This document shows positions 28,357-37,150 of a stretch of DNA of 64,000 nucleotides, in pieces. Under the pieces are notes generated by a model, which had not been told where the DNA came from, did no database searches, and saw nothing but the letters and a program-made list of their open reading frames with translations. The position numbers and the translations under genes are program-made. Where the stretch lies: positions 1 through 64,000 of the forward strand of contig DBTW01000107.1 in assembly GCA_002307245.1 (NCBI GenBank), in the 5' to 3' direction. How positions within the stretch are numbered: the stretch's first letter is position 1; every line of letters begins with the position of its first letter. This DNA is from Spirochaetaceae bacterium UBA1306. GTDB lineage: Bacteria; Spirochaetota; Spirochaetia; Treponematales; Rectinemataceae.

Positions 28357-29562
28357 ATGTGGAAGGTGCTGATTGCCGACGACGAGCCGAAGATCCGGCA
28401 TGGCCTCCATACCCTCGTGGAGCGCAGCGGCGGCGACCTCGAGGTCGTCGCGGAGGCGGAGGACGGCGAGGTGGCGTTCCAGAAGGCGGTCGAGTTCGAG
28501 CCCGACATCCTCCTCATCGACGTCCGCATGCCTTTCCGAAGCGGCCTCGAGCTCATCGAGGGCCTGAACAAGGCCCTGCCCGGGCGGATAGTCATCATCG
28601 TCTCGGGCCATGACGAGTTCGAGTACGCCCAGGCCGCGGTCAAGCTGCAGGTCTTCGATTACGTGCTCAAGCCCGTGGACGCGACGCTCTTTAAGACCGT
28701 CCTGGACCGGGCCAAGGCGGAGCTCGAGTCTCGGCGCGAGGACGGCAAGTATAGTGCCTGGGCCAGGGAGCAGCTCGATCGCAACATCCCCGTGCTGCGG
28801 GAGCGCTTCTTCAAGGATTGGGCCATGGGGAATCTCTCGAAGACCGAGCTTGTCGAAGACTTGGCCTTCCTACGCATTGAGCTTGGAGACACGGCCACGC
28901 TTATCGCCGCGCGCTTCGCCGAGCGCGCGGGCCCCGACGTCCCGGGGGCCGACAAGGGGCGGCGGCTGGCGCTGGTGGCCATGAGGACCGTTATGGCCGA
29001 AGCCTTCCCGGAGGGGGGGTCTTATGTCTTCGAGGACGATACCGAGACCGTCTTGGCCCTCGCCCCCGGCATGACGCCCGAGGCCCTTATCGACCTGGCC
29101 GGCGTGATCGAGCGCCGCGCGACCGAGCAAGTCTACCAGGTGCCGTCCATCGCCACTCGAGTGGTTCCCTATCCCCTGGACGGCCTCTGCGACGCATACG
29201 AGGAGCTTTGCGCCGAGCTCGCCGACGGGGGTAACTGCGAGGCCTTCGTGGTGCTGGCGCGCAACTATATCGATAAGCATTATTGGAATCCGGAGTTGAG
29301 CCTCGAGGACGCCGCGGCCGAGCTTCAGATCAGTCCAGGCTACCTGTCGCGGCTGATGAAGCGCGAGACGGGCTTCTCTTTCGTGGAATACCTCAACCGC
29401 GCGCGGGTGAAGAAGGCGACCCTGTTGATGAGCGACCCTTCGGCCAAGGCCTTCGAGGTTGCGGAGCGGGTCGGCTACCGCAGCCAGCACTATTTCAGCA
29501 GAGCCTTCAAGAAGGTGACGGGCAGCTCCCCGACCGACCATCGGAGGGGCGGCCAGTCATGA
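28357..29562 (+). CDS. Response regulator, YesN type (REC + AraC DNA-binding)
   Basis: A 401-residue regulator. The receiver domain (about 1-120) has the acidic pocket ADDE, phospho-acceptor Asp55 in LLIDVRMP and the conserved Lys in YVLKPVD. A middle linker domain follows, then a C-terminal AraC-type helix-turn-helix pair (about 300-400: LSLEDAAAELQISPGYLSRLMKRE and AFEVAERVGYRSQHYFSRAFKK). It should activate the downstream sugar transporter on phosphorylation. Its stop overlaps the start of the lipoprotein gene (ATGA). Confidence 0.93.
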   Translation: MWKVLIADDEPKIRHGLHTLVERSGGDLEVVAEAEDGEVAFQKAVEFEPDILLIDVRMPFRSGLELIEGLNKALPGRIVIIVSGHDEFEYAQAAVKLQVFDYVLKPVDATLFKTVLDRAKAELESRREDGKYSAWAREQLDRNIPVLRERFFKDWAMGNLSKTELVEDLAFLRIELGDTATLIAARFAERAGPDVPGADKGRRLALVAMRTVMAEAFPEGGSYVFEDDTETVLALAPGMTPEALIDLAGVIERRATEQVYQVPSIATRVVPYPLDGLCDAYEELCAELADGGNCEAFVVLARNYIDKHYWNPELSLEDAAAELQISPGYLSRLMKRETGFSFVEYLNRARVKKATLLMSDPSAKAFEVAERVGYRSQHYFSRAFKKVTGSSPTDHRRGGQS

Positions 29563-31415
29563 TCCGCGGTCTCCGCCTCGCAGCCCTGGCCATGACGGCT
29601 TCCGCCCTGCTTCTGCCCTCCTGCTCGAATTCCCGCGAGGCCAACGACGTGCGTTTCCTCGTGGGCTTCTCCCAGGCGAACCTGACCGAGCCGTGGCGGA
29701 TAGCCATGACCGAGGAGATAAAGGCCGAGGCCGAGCTCCATCCTGACATGCGGATTATCTACGCCGACGCCGCCGACTCGACGAGCCGGCAGATCGACGA
29801 TGTAAGACGCCTAATGGACTACGGGATCGACCTTCTGATCATCTCGCCCACCGATTCGCACGCCCTTACTCCGGTGGTCCGCGAGGCCTATTCCAGCACT
29901 CCCGTCATTGTCCTCGATAGGGCGGTCGAGGGTTACGATTACAGCCTCTTCATCGGTCCGGACAACGAGAGGCTGGGCCGCGAGGCGGGCAGCGTCGTGA
30001 TCGAGCTCCTCGGCGTTCGCTCCGGCTCCGTGCTCGAAATTCAAGGACGGTCGGGCTCGCCGCCTACGCTCCTTCGGAGCCAGGGCCTCCGCGAGGTCCT
30101 TTCGAAGCGCCCCGACATCAAGATCGTCGACACCGTTGTCGCGGATTGGCTCCGCGATACGGCGGAGGACAAGGTCGCCGAGCGGATACGGGCCAGGCCT
30201 GGCATCGATATCATCGTAGCCCAGAACGACGCCATGGCTTTCGGCGCCTGGCGCGCCGCGAGGGGCGCGGATAGGAATGGTATACGCTTCATCGGGATCG
30301 ATGGTCTCCCGGGGCCGACGGGAGGCATTGAGCTCGTCCAGAAGGGCGTCCTTTCGGCTACCTTCACTTGCCCTACGGGCGGTAAGGAAGCGGTGATCTA
30401 CGCCCTTGATATGCTCCAACACAAAGAAGGCATTCCGAAAAAGATCTTCCTCCGGCCGCGCAAAGTCACCTCCGCGGCCTTGGCCGCGAGCCAGAAGGGC
30501 GTGCCCTACGCCCGGGAAGAGCCGATCAGTCCCGGCCGGCGGATAGTCCTCGGCTTCGCCCAGGTCGGCGCCGAGAGCGAGTGGCGCGTCGCGAATACGA
30601 AGTCAATTAAGGCCGCGGCCTCCAAGGCGGGCATCGAGCTGCTTTTCGAGGACGGAAGGCAACGTCAGGAGAACCAGATTGCAGCCATCCGCGATTTTAT
30701 CCGCCGCAAGGTCGACGTGATCGCCTTTTCCCCCGTCGTCGAGTCGGGCTGGGAAGAGGTCCTCCGGGAGGCGAAAGAAGCCGGCATTCCCGTCATCCTC
30801 TCGGACCGCTCGGTCGATCTCAAAGACGATTCGCTCTGGCTAAGCTTCATGGGGTCGGATTTCGTCGAGGAAGGCAGGCGCGCCGCGCGCTGGCTCGTCG
30901 AGAACATGCGGACCACGGGGTCCGTCGACATAGTAGAACTGCGAGGGACGATCGGATCGGCCCCCGCGATCGATCGGATGGTCGGTTTCACCGAGGTTAT
31001 CCAGGATTACCCTAACTATCGGATTATCGATTCGGAGAGCGGCGATTTCACGAAGCTACAGGGCTACGAGGTCATGAAGGGTATCCTCTCCCGCGAGGAT
31101 CGGAAGATCGACGCGGTCTTCGCGCATAATGACGATATGGCGATCGGGGCCATCCAGGCTATGGAGGAAGCGGGTCTTAAGCCCGGCAAGGATGTAGTGG
31201 TTATCTCCATCGATGCGGCCCATGGCGCCTTCAAGGCGATGCTCGAAGGCAAGCTCAGTTGCACTATCGAGTGCAACCCCCTGCTAGGGCCGCAGCTGAT
31301 TAAGGCAGTCCAAGACTATATGAACGGCAAGGACCTACCGATACGGATGATCACCGCCGAGGGCGTGTTCCCTTCGGCGACGGCCCGTAAAGACCTGATC
31401 GGGCGTGAATATTAA
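29559..31415 (+). CDS. Lipoprotein with two tandem sugar-binding (Peripla_BP_4) domains
   Basis: A 618-residue protein. The signal peptide ends in lipobox LLPSC (Cys22), so it should be membrane-anchored. Domain 1 (about 30-315) starts VRFLVGFSQANLTEPWRIAM. Domain 2 (about 328-618) starts IVLGFAQVGAESEWRVAN and closely resembles the YtfQ-type galactofuranose-binding protein encoded at 32356: both share QENQI-AIR and ECNPLLGPQ stretches. Ordinary binding proteins have one such domain. Its place directly behind the kinase-regulator pair, with an ATGA overlap, recalls XylFII-LytS, in which a binding protein presents sugar to a LytS kinase. It probably senses rather than imports; that is inference. 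Confidence 0.88.
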   Translation: MIRGLRLAALAMTASALLLPSCSNSREANDVRFLVGFSQANLTEPWRIAMTEEIKAEAELHPDMRIIYADAADSTSRQIDDVRRLMDYGIDLLIISPTDSHALTPVVREAYSSTPVIVLDRAVEGYDYSLFIGPDNERLGREAGSVVIELLGVRSGSVLEIQGRSGSPPTLLRSQGLREVLSKRPDIKIVDTVVADWLRDTAEDKVAERIRARPGIDIIVAQNDAMAFGAWRAARGADRNGIRFIGIDGLPGPTGGIELVQKGVLSATFTCPTGGKEAVIYALDMLQHKEGIPKKIFLRPRKVTSAALAASQKGVPYAREEPISPGRRIVLGFAQVGAESEWRVANTKSIKAAASKAGIELLFEDGRQRQENQIAAIRDFIRRKVDVIAFSPVVESGWEEVLREAKEAGIPVILSDRSVDLKDDSLWLSFMGSDFVEEGRRAARWLVENMRTTGSVDIVELRGTIGSAPAIDRMVGFTEVIQDYPNYRIIDSESGDFTKLQGYEVMKGILSREDRKIDAVFAHNDDMAIGAIQAMEEAGLKPGKDVVVISIDAAHGAFKAMLEGKLSCTIECNPLLGPQLIKAVQDYMNGKDLPIRMITAEGVFPSATARKDLIGREY

Positions 31416-31460
31416 GCTCAGATTCGCCCCGCCCCTCTTCCGAGTCACGAATAGTGCCAA

Positions 31461-31500
31461 AAAAAGCCGTTTCGGCTAAATCGCGTTTTCGGAAACGGCT
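31461..31500. other. Alternative hairpins between the sensor genes and the transporter genes
   Basis: AGCCGTTTC (31465-31473) can pair with GAAACGGCT (31492-31500), or its first part can form the short hairpin AGCCG-TTT-CGGCT. On the minus strand the longer stem is followed by a T-run, but no minus-strand gene ends here. It may act as an attenuator or processing site in the transcript. Confidence 0.35.
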
Positions 31501-31564
31501 CCTAAACTATCCAGTCGCCTCATGGATTCCTGCATCCAAATATATGCTTTTCAGGAGCGTGCGT

Positions 31565-32209
31565 ATGAAGAGATCGGTTAAGGGAATAATCGCTATCGCC
31601 GCGTTGCTTGCCGCGGCTGCTGGGGCGGTCAATGCTGCCGACGCGAAACCGGCGACCCTGACCTGCGTAGGTATCTACTCGGAGACCAGCGACGGCTACA
31701 TCAGCGCCAGGACGGCGGGTACGGGCGCCTGGGTTCCTGTGAAGGTAGGCGACGTCATCCCGGCCAACGGGGAGATAAAGATCAACGTAGAGAGGGACTG
31801 GATCGAAGTGATCAAGACTGGAAGCCCCAACGCCGTATTCGAGATCGCCGGCCCAGCGTCTGGCGAGACGGTGCTCAAGGTCGCCGATGTCCTCAAGGGC
31901 AAGTCTCGTACCGTGAGCTTTCCTAAGGGGACTGTTGCGAAGCCGGATCCTAAGTACAAGGATAAGCTCGTCGTGGCGCAGTACCTGGGAAGGCAGATAT
32001 ACGTGAATGCCGACGGCGACTCCAACGACATCAAGTACGGTGACGTTCTCGACATTAAGGGAAAGGTGAAGATCATCGCCATCAACAACACCGTGAACCT
32101 CATGAACGCCTCCAACGGCGTGACGACCGTCGTCGGCCCATTAACCTTTACCATCGAGCAGATCCTGAGTAATAAAAGCCTCTATAAGTTCTTGAACGTG
32201 CAGAAATAG
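31565..32209 (+). CDS. Exported protein of unknown function, FecR-like fold possible
   Basis: A 214-residue protein with a clear signal peptide (MKRSVKGIIAIAALLAAAAGAVNAADA, cleavage after AxA). I chose ATG 31565 because AGGAG lies upstream. The region GAWVPVKVGDVIPANGEIKINV resembles the start of FecR-type domains, and the protein repeats similar beta-rich stretches later (YVNADGDSNDIKYGDVLDIKGKVKII). No catalytic motif is seen. It lies between the tandem-domain sensor lipoprotein and the importer's binding protein, so a role in the envelope part of this sugar system is likely but unproven. Confidence 0.7.
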   Translation: MKRSVKGIIAIAALLAAAAGAVNAADAKPATLTCVGIYSETSDGYISARTAGTGAWVPVKVGDVIPANGEIKINVERDWIEVIKTGSPNAVFEIAGPASGETVLKVADVLKGKSRTVSFPKGTVAKPDPKYKDKLVVAQYLGRQIYVNADGDSNDIKYGDVLDIKGKVKIIAINNTVNLMNASNGVTTVVGPLTFTIEQILSNKSLYKFLNVQK

Positions 32210-32355
32210 ATATCCGCGGAAAAGACAGCGGGCACAATGTAGGAAGATTATCCGTCTCGTTCGGGGCGGTGATCTCGAGAATTTTTGGGCTTTCCCATGC
32301 CGGCCTAGCCGGACGAGGAATGGCGCCACGTCTCGATTCTCTCAAGGAGGGTTTG

Positions 32356-33330
32356 ATGAAGAATGGAAAGAAAGTCCTGGTAGTGCTGGTAGCGTTGATG
32401 GTCCTCTTTTCCGCCGCCGCGATGGCCGCGCCCAAGACTTGGACCGTCGGTTTCTCGCAGATCGGTACCGAGAGCGAGTGGAGGACTGCTGATACTCAGT
32501 CGGTGACCTCGGCGATCGGCGACGATCCGACCCTCGTGCTCATCTACTCCGACGCTCAGCAGAAGCAGGAGAACCAGATCAAGGCTATCCGCACCTTCAT
32601 CGCGAGGAAGGTCAACGTAATCCTGTTCACCGCCCTCGTCGAGACCGGATACGGCCCCGTCCTCCAGGAAGCGGCCAAGGCCAAGATTCCAGTAATCATG
32701 ATCGACCGCGATGTCCAGAAGGCCGATAGGGCTCTCAGGCTCACCATCATGGGCTCGGATTTCGTCAAGGAAGGCGAGAAGGCGGGCACTTGGCTGGCCG
32801 ACTACCTCAAGAAGCAGGGCATGGATGACGGCAGCAAGCCGATCAACATCGTCGAGCTCCAGGGCACGACCGGTTCCGCTCCCGCCATCGACAGGAAGAC
32901 CGGGTTCGCCAACATCATGAAGCAGCACGCCAACTGGCAGATCACCCGCTCCCAGACCGGTAACTTCACCACCTCCGAGGGCAAGGCCGTCATGGAGGCT
33001 TTCCTCAAGGCCGATAAGACCATTCAGGTTCTTTACGCCCACAACGACGGCATGGCTCTTGGCGCTATCCAGGCCATCAAGGAAGCCGGCCTCAAGCCCG
33101 GCAAGGACATCATCGTCATCGGCGTAGACTCCGTTAAGGGTGCCTTCCAGGCCATCGTCGACGGGGAGATGAACTGCACCGTAGAGTGCAATCCCCTCCT
33201 CGGGCCCCAGGCCGTCCAGGCGATCAACGATCTCAGGGCTGGCAAGAAGCTCCCCGCCAAGATCGACACGATCGAGGGCGTTTTCGATGCCACGAACGCC
33301 GCGGCTGCTCTCCCGACCCGCCAGTACTAA
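32356..33330 (+). CDS. ytfQ: YtfQ-like sugar-binding protein of an ABC importer
   Basis: A 324-residue periplasmic binding protein with signal peptide (VLVVLVALMVLFSAAAMAA). GFSQIGTESEWRTADTQSV and SDAQQKQENQIKAIRTFIA are hallmark stretches of YtfQ, the galactofuranose-binding protein of E. coli. AAGGAGG lies 5 bases before ATG 32356. The ATPase and two permease genes follow. The usual ligand would be a furanose form of galactose or a similar sugar; the ligand here is inferred from family only. Confidence 0.9.
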   Translation: MKNGKKVLVVLVALMVLFSAAAMAAPKTWTVGFSQIGTESEWRTADTQSVTSAIGDDPTLVLIYSDAQQKQENQIKAIRTFIARKVNVILFTALVETGYGPVLQEAAKAKIPVIMIDRDVQKADRALRLTIMGSDFVKEGEKAGTWLADYLKKQGMDDGSKPINIVELQGTTGSAPAIDRKTGFANIMKQHANWQITRSQTGNFTTSEGKAVMEAFLKADKTIQVLYAHNDGMALGAIQAIKEAGLKPGKDIIVIGVDSVKGAFQAIVDGEMNCTVECNPLLGPQAVQAINDLRAGKKLPAKIDTIEGVFDATNAAAALPTRQY

Positions 33331-33363
33331 GCTTAGCGCCTAGAGGCGCCTCGAACTGTAATC

Positions 33364-33396
33364 CCAAGGCCGCCCCGATCCTCGGGGCGGCCTTGG
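33364..33396 (+). other. Strong 15-bp stem-loop after the binding-protein gene
   Basis: CCAAGGCCGCCCCGA (33364-33378) pairs perfectly with TCGGGGCGGCCTTGG (33382-33396) around a 3-base loop. No T-run follows, so it is probably not a full terminator. Such hairpins often protect the binding-protein message and set its excess over the downstream permease genes. Confidence 0.7.
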
Positions 33397-33438
33397 TCGA
33401 TGGCCTCGAAGGCCCACATTCTTGCTGGAGGAACGGAA

Positions 33439-34986
33439 ATGCCCGACATCGCCCCGATAGTCGAGATGAAAAGGATCAATAAGGTATTCCCGGGCGTACG
33501 CGCCTTGTCAGACGTGAATTTCCGTCTCTTCAAAGGAGAGGTCCATGCCATCATGGGCCAGAACGGCGCGGGTAAGTCCACTCTGGTTAAGGTACTTACT
33601 GGAGTCTATAAGCAGGACTCCGGGGAAATGCTGCTGGAAGGCAGGCCGATACGGCCCGATTCCCCCCTCGCCGCGCAGAAGCTCGGCATCAATACCGTCT
33701 ATCAGGAAGTCAATCTTTGCCTCAACCTCTCCGTCGCCGAGAACATCTTTATCGGCCGGGAGCCCATGAAGCTCGGAAGTATCGACTGGAAGACAATGAA
33801 CCGTAAAGCCGCCGAGGTTCTTTTGCGGCTGAACATTAAAATCGACGTCACGAGGACACTCTCGTCCTATTCCATAGCGATACAGCAGATGGTCGCCATC
33901 GCGCGCGTGCTCGACTCATCCGCCAAGGTCCTCATACTCGACGAGCCGACTTCCAGCCTTGACGAAGGCGAGGTGGAGCAGCTCTTCAAGGTTATTCGTA
34001 AGCTCCGCGACGAAGGCTTGGCGATCCTCTTCATCACGCACTTTCTCGATCAGACTTACCAGATATCCGACAGGATCACGGTCCTCAAGAACGGTACTTT
34101 CGTCGGAGAATACATGACCGAGAAGCTGCCGAAGCTCGAGCTCATCGCCAAGATGCTTGGCAAGGAGCTATCCGAGTTCAATTATTCGGCCACGGGCGAA
34201 GCGAAGCGAGACGCGAAGCGTGATGCCGAGCGCGCTGCCGCTGCCCATGGAAGCTCAGCGGAAACTATGCTACGAGCCGAGGGACTCGGGAGGCATGGAT
34301 CGATAGCGCCCTTCGACCTCGACCTGCATAAGGGCGACGTACTCGGCCTCGCCGGGCTGCTGGGCTCTGGGCGAACCGAAATGGCTAGGCTCCTCTTCGG
34401 GATCGACAGCGCCGACCGGGGAGACATACTGGTCAAGGGAAAGAAGACGACGCTGGGTTCCCCGCACTCAGCGATGATGAAAGGCCTCGGCTTCTGCTCC
34501 GAGGACAGGAAGAACGAAGGAATCTTCGCCGAGCTGTCCATCCGGGAAAACATTATCCTAGCGCTCCAAGCCAAGCGGGGCGCCTTTCGCTACCTCACGA
34601 AGGGGAAGCAGCTCGAAATAGCGGATAAGCTGATCAAAGACCTGGCGATTAAGACTCCCAACTCAGATAACGAGATCCGACAGCTCTCGGGCGGTAACCA
34701 GCAGAAGGTGATGCTGGCGCGGTGGCTCGCGACCGATCCTTCCATCCTAATCCTGGACGAGCCCACGCGCGGCATCGACGTGGGCGCCAAGCTCGAGATC
34801 ATGGAGCAGATCCTGAATCTCAGCCGCGAGGGGTTGGGTGTCATATTCATCTCCTCGGAATTCGAGGAAGTCATCCGCTGCAGCACGAGGGTCGCCGTGC
34901 TGAAGGACAAGGCCAAGGTTGCCGAGCTCCAGGGCGAGGATATGACCGAGCGCGGCATCATGCAAACCATCGCTGGAGGGAAATGA
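33439..34986 (+). CDS. ytfR: ABC sugar importer ATPase (two-domain, YtfR-like)
   Basis: A 515-residue tandem ATPase. The first half has Walker A GQNGAGKSTLVKVL and Walker B VLILDEPTSSLD; its signature is SSYSIAIQQMVAIARVL, a degenerate form common in the first half of these proteins. The second half has the divergent Walker A GLLGSGRTEMARLLFG, signature RQLSGGNQQKVMLARW and Walker B LILDEPTRGID. This is the RbsA/MglA/YtfR type. ATG 33439 follows GGAGG. It overlaps the permease gene by 4 bp. Confidence 0.94.
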   Translation: MPDIAPIVEMKRINKVFPGVRALSDVNFRLFKGEVHAIMGQNGAGKSTLVKVLTGVYKQDSGEMLLEGRPIRPDSPLAAQKLGINTVYQEVNLCLNLSVAENIFIGREPMKLGSIDWKTMNRKAAEVLLRLNIKIDVTRTLSSYSIAIQQMVAIARVLDSSAKVLILDEPTSSLDEGEVEQLFKVIRKLRDEGLAILFITHFLDQTYQISDRITVLKNGTFVGEYMTEKLPKLELIAKMLGKELSEFNYSATGEAKRDAKRDAERAAAAHGSSAETMLRAEGLGRHGSIAPFDLDLHKGDVLGLAGLLGSGRTEMARLLFGIDSADRGDILVKGKKTTLGSPHSAMMKGLGFCSEDRKNEGIFAELSIRENIILALQAKRGAFRYLTKGKQLEIADKLIKDLAIKTPNSDNEIRQLSGGNQQKVMLARWLATDPSILILDEPTRGIDVGAKLEIMEQILNLSREGLGVIFISSEFEEVIRCSTRVAVLKDKAKVAELQGEDMTERGIMQTIAGGK

Positions 34987-36011
34987 ACATGGCCTGGTGG
35001 AAGTCACTGACACGCAAGAAAATTTTTTGGCCCCTCATCGCCCTCGGCGTCCTCATGCTATTCAACCTCTTCTTTACGCCGAATTTTTTCCGGTTCGAGA
35101 TCAAGGAAGGGCATCTTTACGGAAACGTTATTGATATCCTGAAGAATGGCGCCCCGATCATGCTCCTGGCGGTCGGCCTTACCCTGGTCATCGCGACGAA
35201 GGGCATAGACATCTCCGTCGGGTCCATCGTGGCGATCTCGGCCGGCGTCGTGGCAATGTTAATCGGAGGCGATCTCCACGGCGTTCCCAAGTATCCGATC
35301 CCCTACGCGATGGCGGCCGCCTTGGTCGTGTCCGTCATGTGCGGGATGTGGAACGGGATGCTCGTAGCGAGGATAGGCATGCAGCCGGTGATCGCGACGC
35401 TCATCCTGCTGGTAGCGGGACGCGGCATCGCGATGGTCACGACCAACGCTATGATAGTCTGGCTCTACGCCAAGCCCTTCGCCCTGCTTGGGCAGGGTTA
35501 CCTTCTCGGCCTTCCCTTCTCGATCTTCATAGTCGCAGGGCTCGTGCTGATGACGGTAATAATAACGCGCCGAACGGCTTTGGGGCTCTTCATCGAATCG
35601 GTCGGCATCAACCCGACGGCGGCGCGCTTCACCGGCATCAACGCCAAGAACCTCATCTTCTGGGTCTACACCTTCTGCGGTTTCTGCGCCGGCGTTTCAG
35701 GCTTGGTGGTCTGCTCTACGGTGATGAGCGCCGACGGGAACAACGCCGGCGTCGGATACGAGATGGACGCCATCTTGGCCGTCGTTCTGGGCGGAACCTC
35801 GATGAACGGAGGCAAGTTCTACCTGGTCGGCAGCATGGTGGGCGCCTTGATCGTCCAGACCCTGACTACGACGATCTACGCCTTCGGCGTCCCGCCGGAA
35901 ATCGCGCAGGTGGTGAAGGCCCTGGTAGTTTGGATCGTCAGCCTGCTCCAGTCGAAGACTTTCCGATCCATGTTCCTGGGTATGTTCGGGAAGAAGGAGC
36001 TGTCGGTATGA
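34983..36011 (+). CDS. ytfT: ABC sugar importer permease 1 (YtfT-like)
   Basis: A 342-residue BPD_transp_2 permease with about ten hydrophobic helices. GLTLVIATKGIDISVGSIVAIS is the conserved coupling region of ribose/galactofuranose-type permeases, and GYEMDAILAVVLGGTSMNGG is the typical C-terminal motif. ATG 34983 overlaps the ATPase stop; a second ATG at 34989 is also possible. It ends with an ATGA overlap with permease 2. Confidence 0.92.
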   Translation: MNMAWWKSLTRKKIFWPLIALGVLMLFNLFFTPNFFRFEIKEGHLYGNVIDILKNGAPIMLLAVGLTLVIATKGIDISVGSIVAISAGVVAMLIGGDLHGVPKYPIPYAMAAALVVSVMCGMWNGMLVARIGMQPVIATLILLVAGRGIAMVTTNAMIVWLYAKPFALLGQGYLLGLPFSIFIVAGLVLMTVIITRRTALGLFIESVGINPTAARFTGINAKNLIFWVYTFCGFCAGVSGLVVCSTVMSADGNNAGVGYEMDAILAVVLGGTSMNGGKFYLVGSMVGALIVQTLTTTIYAFGVPPEIAQVVKALVVWIVSLLQSKTFRSMFLGMFGKKELSV

Positions 36012-37027
36012 AGACTAAATCCATCTTCTCCTCGCGCAACCTGCCCATGTACGTGACCATTTGCCTATTCTTCCTGATGTTCGGCCTTGGAGCGGTTTCC
36101 TTCAAGGGCTTCTTCTCGCTGCAGAATTTCCTCAATCTATTCATCGACAATGCCTACCTGATCATTATCGGAGTGGGCATGACCTTCGTAATCATCTCGG
36201 GGGGCATAGACCTTTCGGTAGGGTCCGTCTTGGCTCTCTCAACGATGCTCGCGTCGAGCCTACTCGAGAAATCACACATGGATCCGATCTTGGTGATCCC
36301 CATCGTGCTCCTGGTGGGCATTAGCCTCGGGCTTTTCATGGGCTTCCTCATCCAGAAATTCGATTTGCCGCCCTTTATCATCACTCTCGCGGGGCTATAC
36401 CTCGCGCGCGGACTCTGTTATGTCATCAGCCTCGATACGATTGGGATCACGAACGCTTTCTGGCAGAAAGCGGCGCAATCGCAGATTAACATCGGGGATA
36501 GTTTCATATCTCCGAGCGTCGTGATAGCCCTAGTCGTATTCTTCGGCGGCATATTCATCTCCCGGAACACCAAGTTCGGGCGGACCGTGTTCGCCATCGG
36601 CGGCAACGAGCAGTCGGCGCTGCTCATGGGCCTCCCCGTTGCGCGAACGAAGATCTGGCTCTACGGTTTCAGCGGATTTTGCTCGTCGCTCGCGGGCATC
36701 GTGTTCACGTTCTATACGCAATCGGGATATGCGCTGAACGGCAAGGGCATGGAGATGGACGCGATCGCGGCCGTGGTAATCGGCGGCACGCTCCTGACCG
36801 GCGGCGTCGGCAGCATGGTCGGAACGCTTTTCGGGGTCTTCATCTTCGGCACGATCCAGCTGCTGATCGCCTTCCAGGGCACCCTCAACTCCTGGTGGAC
36901 GCGCATCGCGATCGGCTTCCTGGTCTTCGTCTTCTGCTTCCTGCAGCGCGTCTTCGAGACCAGGAAGGTCGCGAAGGAAGCGCCGGAGCCCTCGGCCAAG
37001 GCGGGTGCGAAAGCCGCCGAAGCCTGA
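36008..37027 (+). CDS. yjfF: ABC sugar importer permease 2 (YjfF-like)
   Basis: A 339-residue permease of the same family, with GMTFVIISGGIDLSVGSVLALS and MEMDAIAAVVIGGTLLTGG. It pairs with permease 1 as a heterodimeric channel, as YtfT/YjfF do. The tail is Ala/Lys-rich. The gene ends 20 bp before a strong terminator. An in-frame open stretch reaches back through the whole of permease 1, but only the ATG at 36008 gives a permease N-terminus. Confidence 0.92.
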   Translation: MKTKSIFSSRNLPMYVTICLFFLMFGLGAVSFKGFFSLQNFLNLFIDNAYLIIIGVGMTFVIISGGIDLSVGSVLALSTMLASSLLEKSHMDPILVIPIVLLVGISLGLFMGFLIQKFDLPPFIITLAGLYLARGLCYVISLDTIGITNAFWQKAAQSQINIGDSFISPSVVIALVVFFGGIFISRNTKFGRTVFAIGGNEQSALLMGLPVARTKIWLYGFSGFCSSLAGIVFTFYTQSGYALNGKGMEMDAIAAVVIGGTLLTGGVGSMVGTLFGVFIFGTIQLLIAFQGTLNSWWTRIAIGFLVFVFCFLQRVFETRKVAKEAPEPSAKAGAKAAEA

Positions 37028-37046
37028 TATAGGCTATGTTTCGTAT

Positions 37047-37087
37047 GCCCGCTCGCCCGGCACCTCCTGGGGCGGGCGGGCTTTTTT
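37047..37087 (+). terminator. Intrinsic terminator of the sugar system operon
   Basis: GCCCGCTCGCCC (37047-37058) pairs with GGGCGGGCGGGC (37070-37081) with one G-T pair, followed at once by TTTTTT. A strong Rho-independent terminator 20 bp after the last permease gene. Confidence 0.92.
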
Positions 37088-37150
37088 ATGCTCAGGGGGC
37101 TTGCTTATTTGATCTTGTGGACCCATGTGCCAGCGGCAGGCCGGCTCGCG

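Noticed and set aside
29283..29558. Upstream extension of the tandem binding-domain lipoprotein
   Set aside because: It lies antisense-like within the response regulator coding sequence; the signal peptide and lipobox begin exactly at ATG 29559.
35339..36007. Upstream in-frame extension of permease 2 through permease 1
   Set aside because: The translation is Arg/His-rich without hydrophobic helices, while the ATG at 36008 gives a normal permease start with an ATGA overlap.
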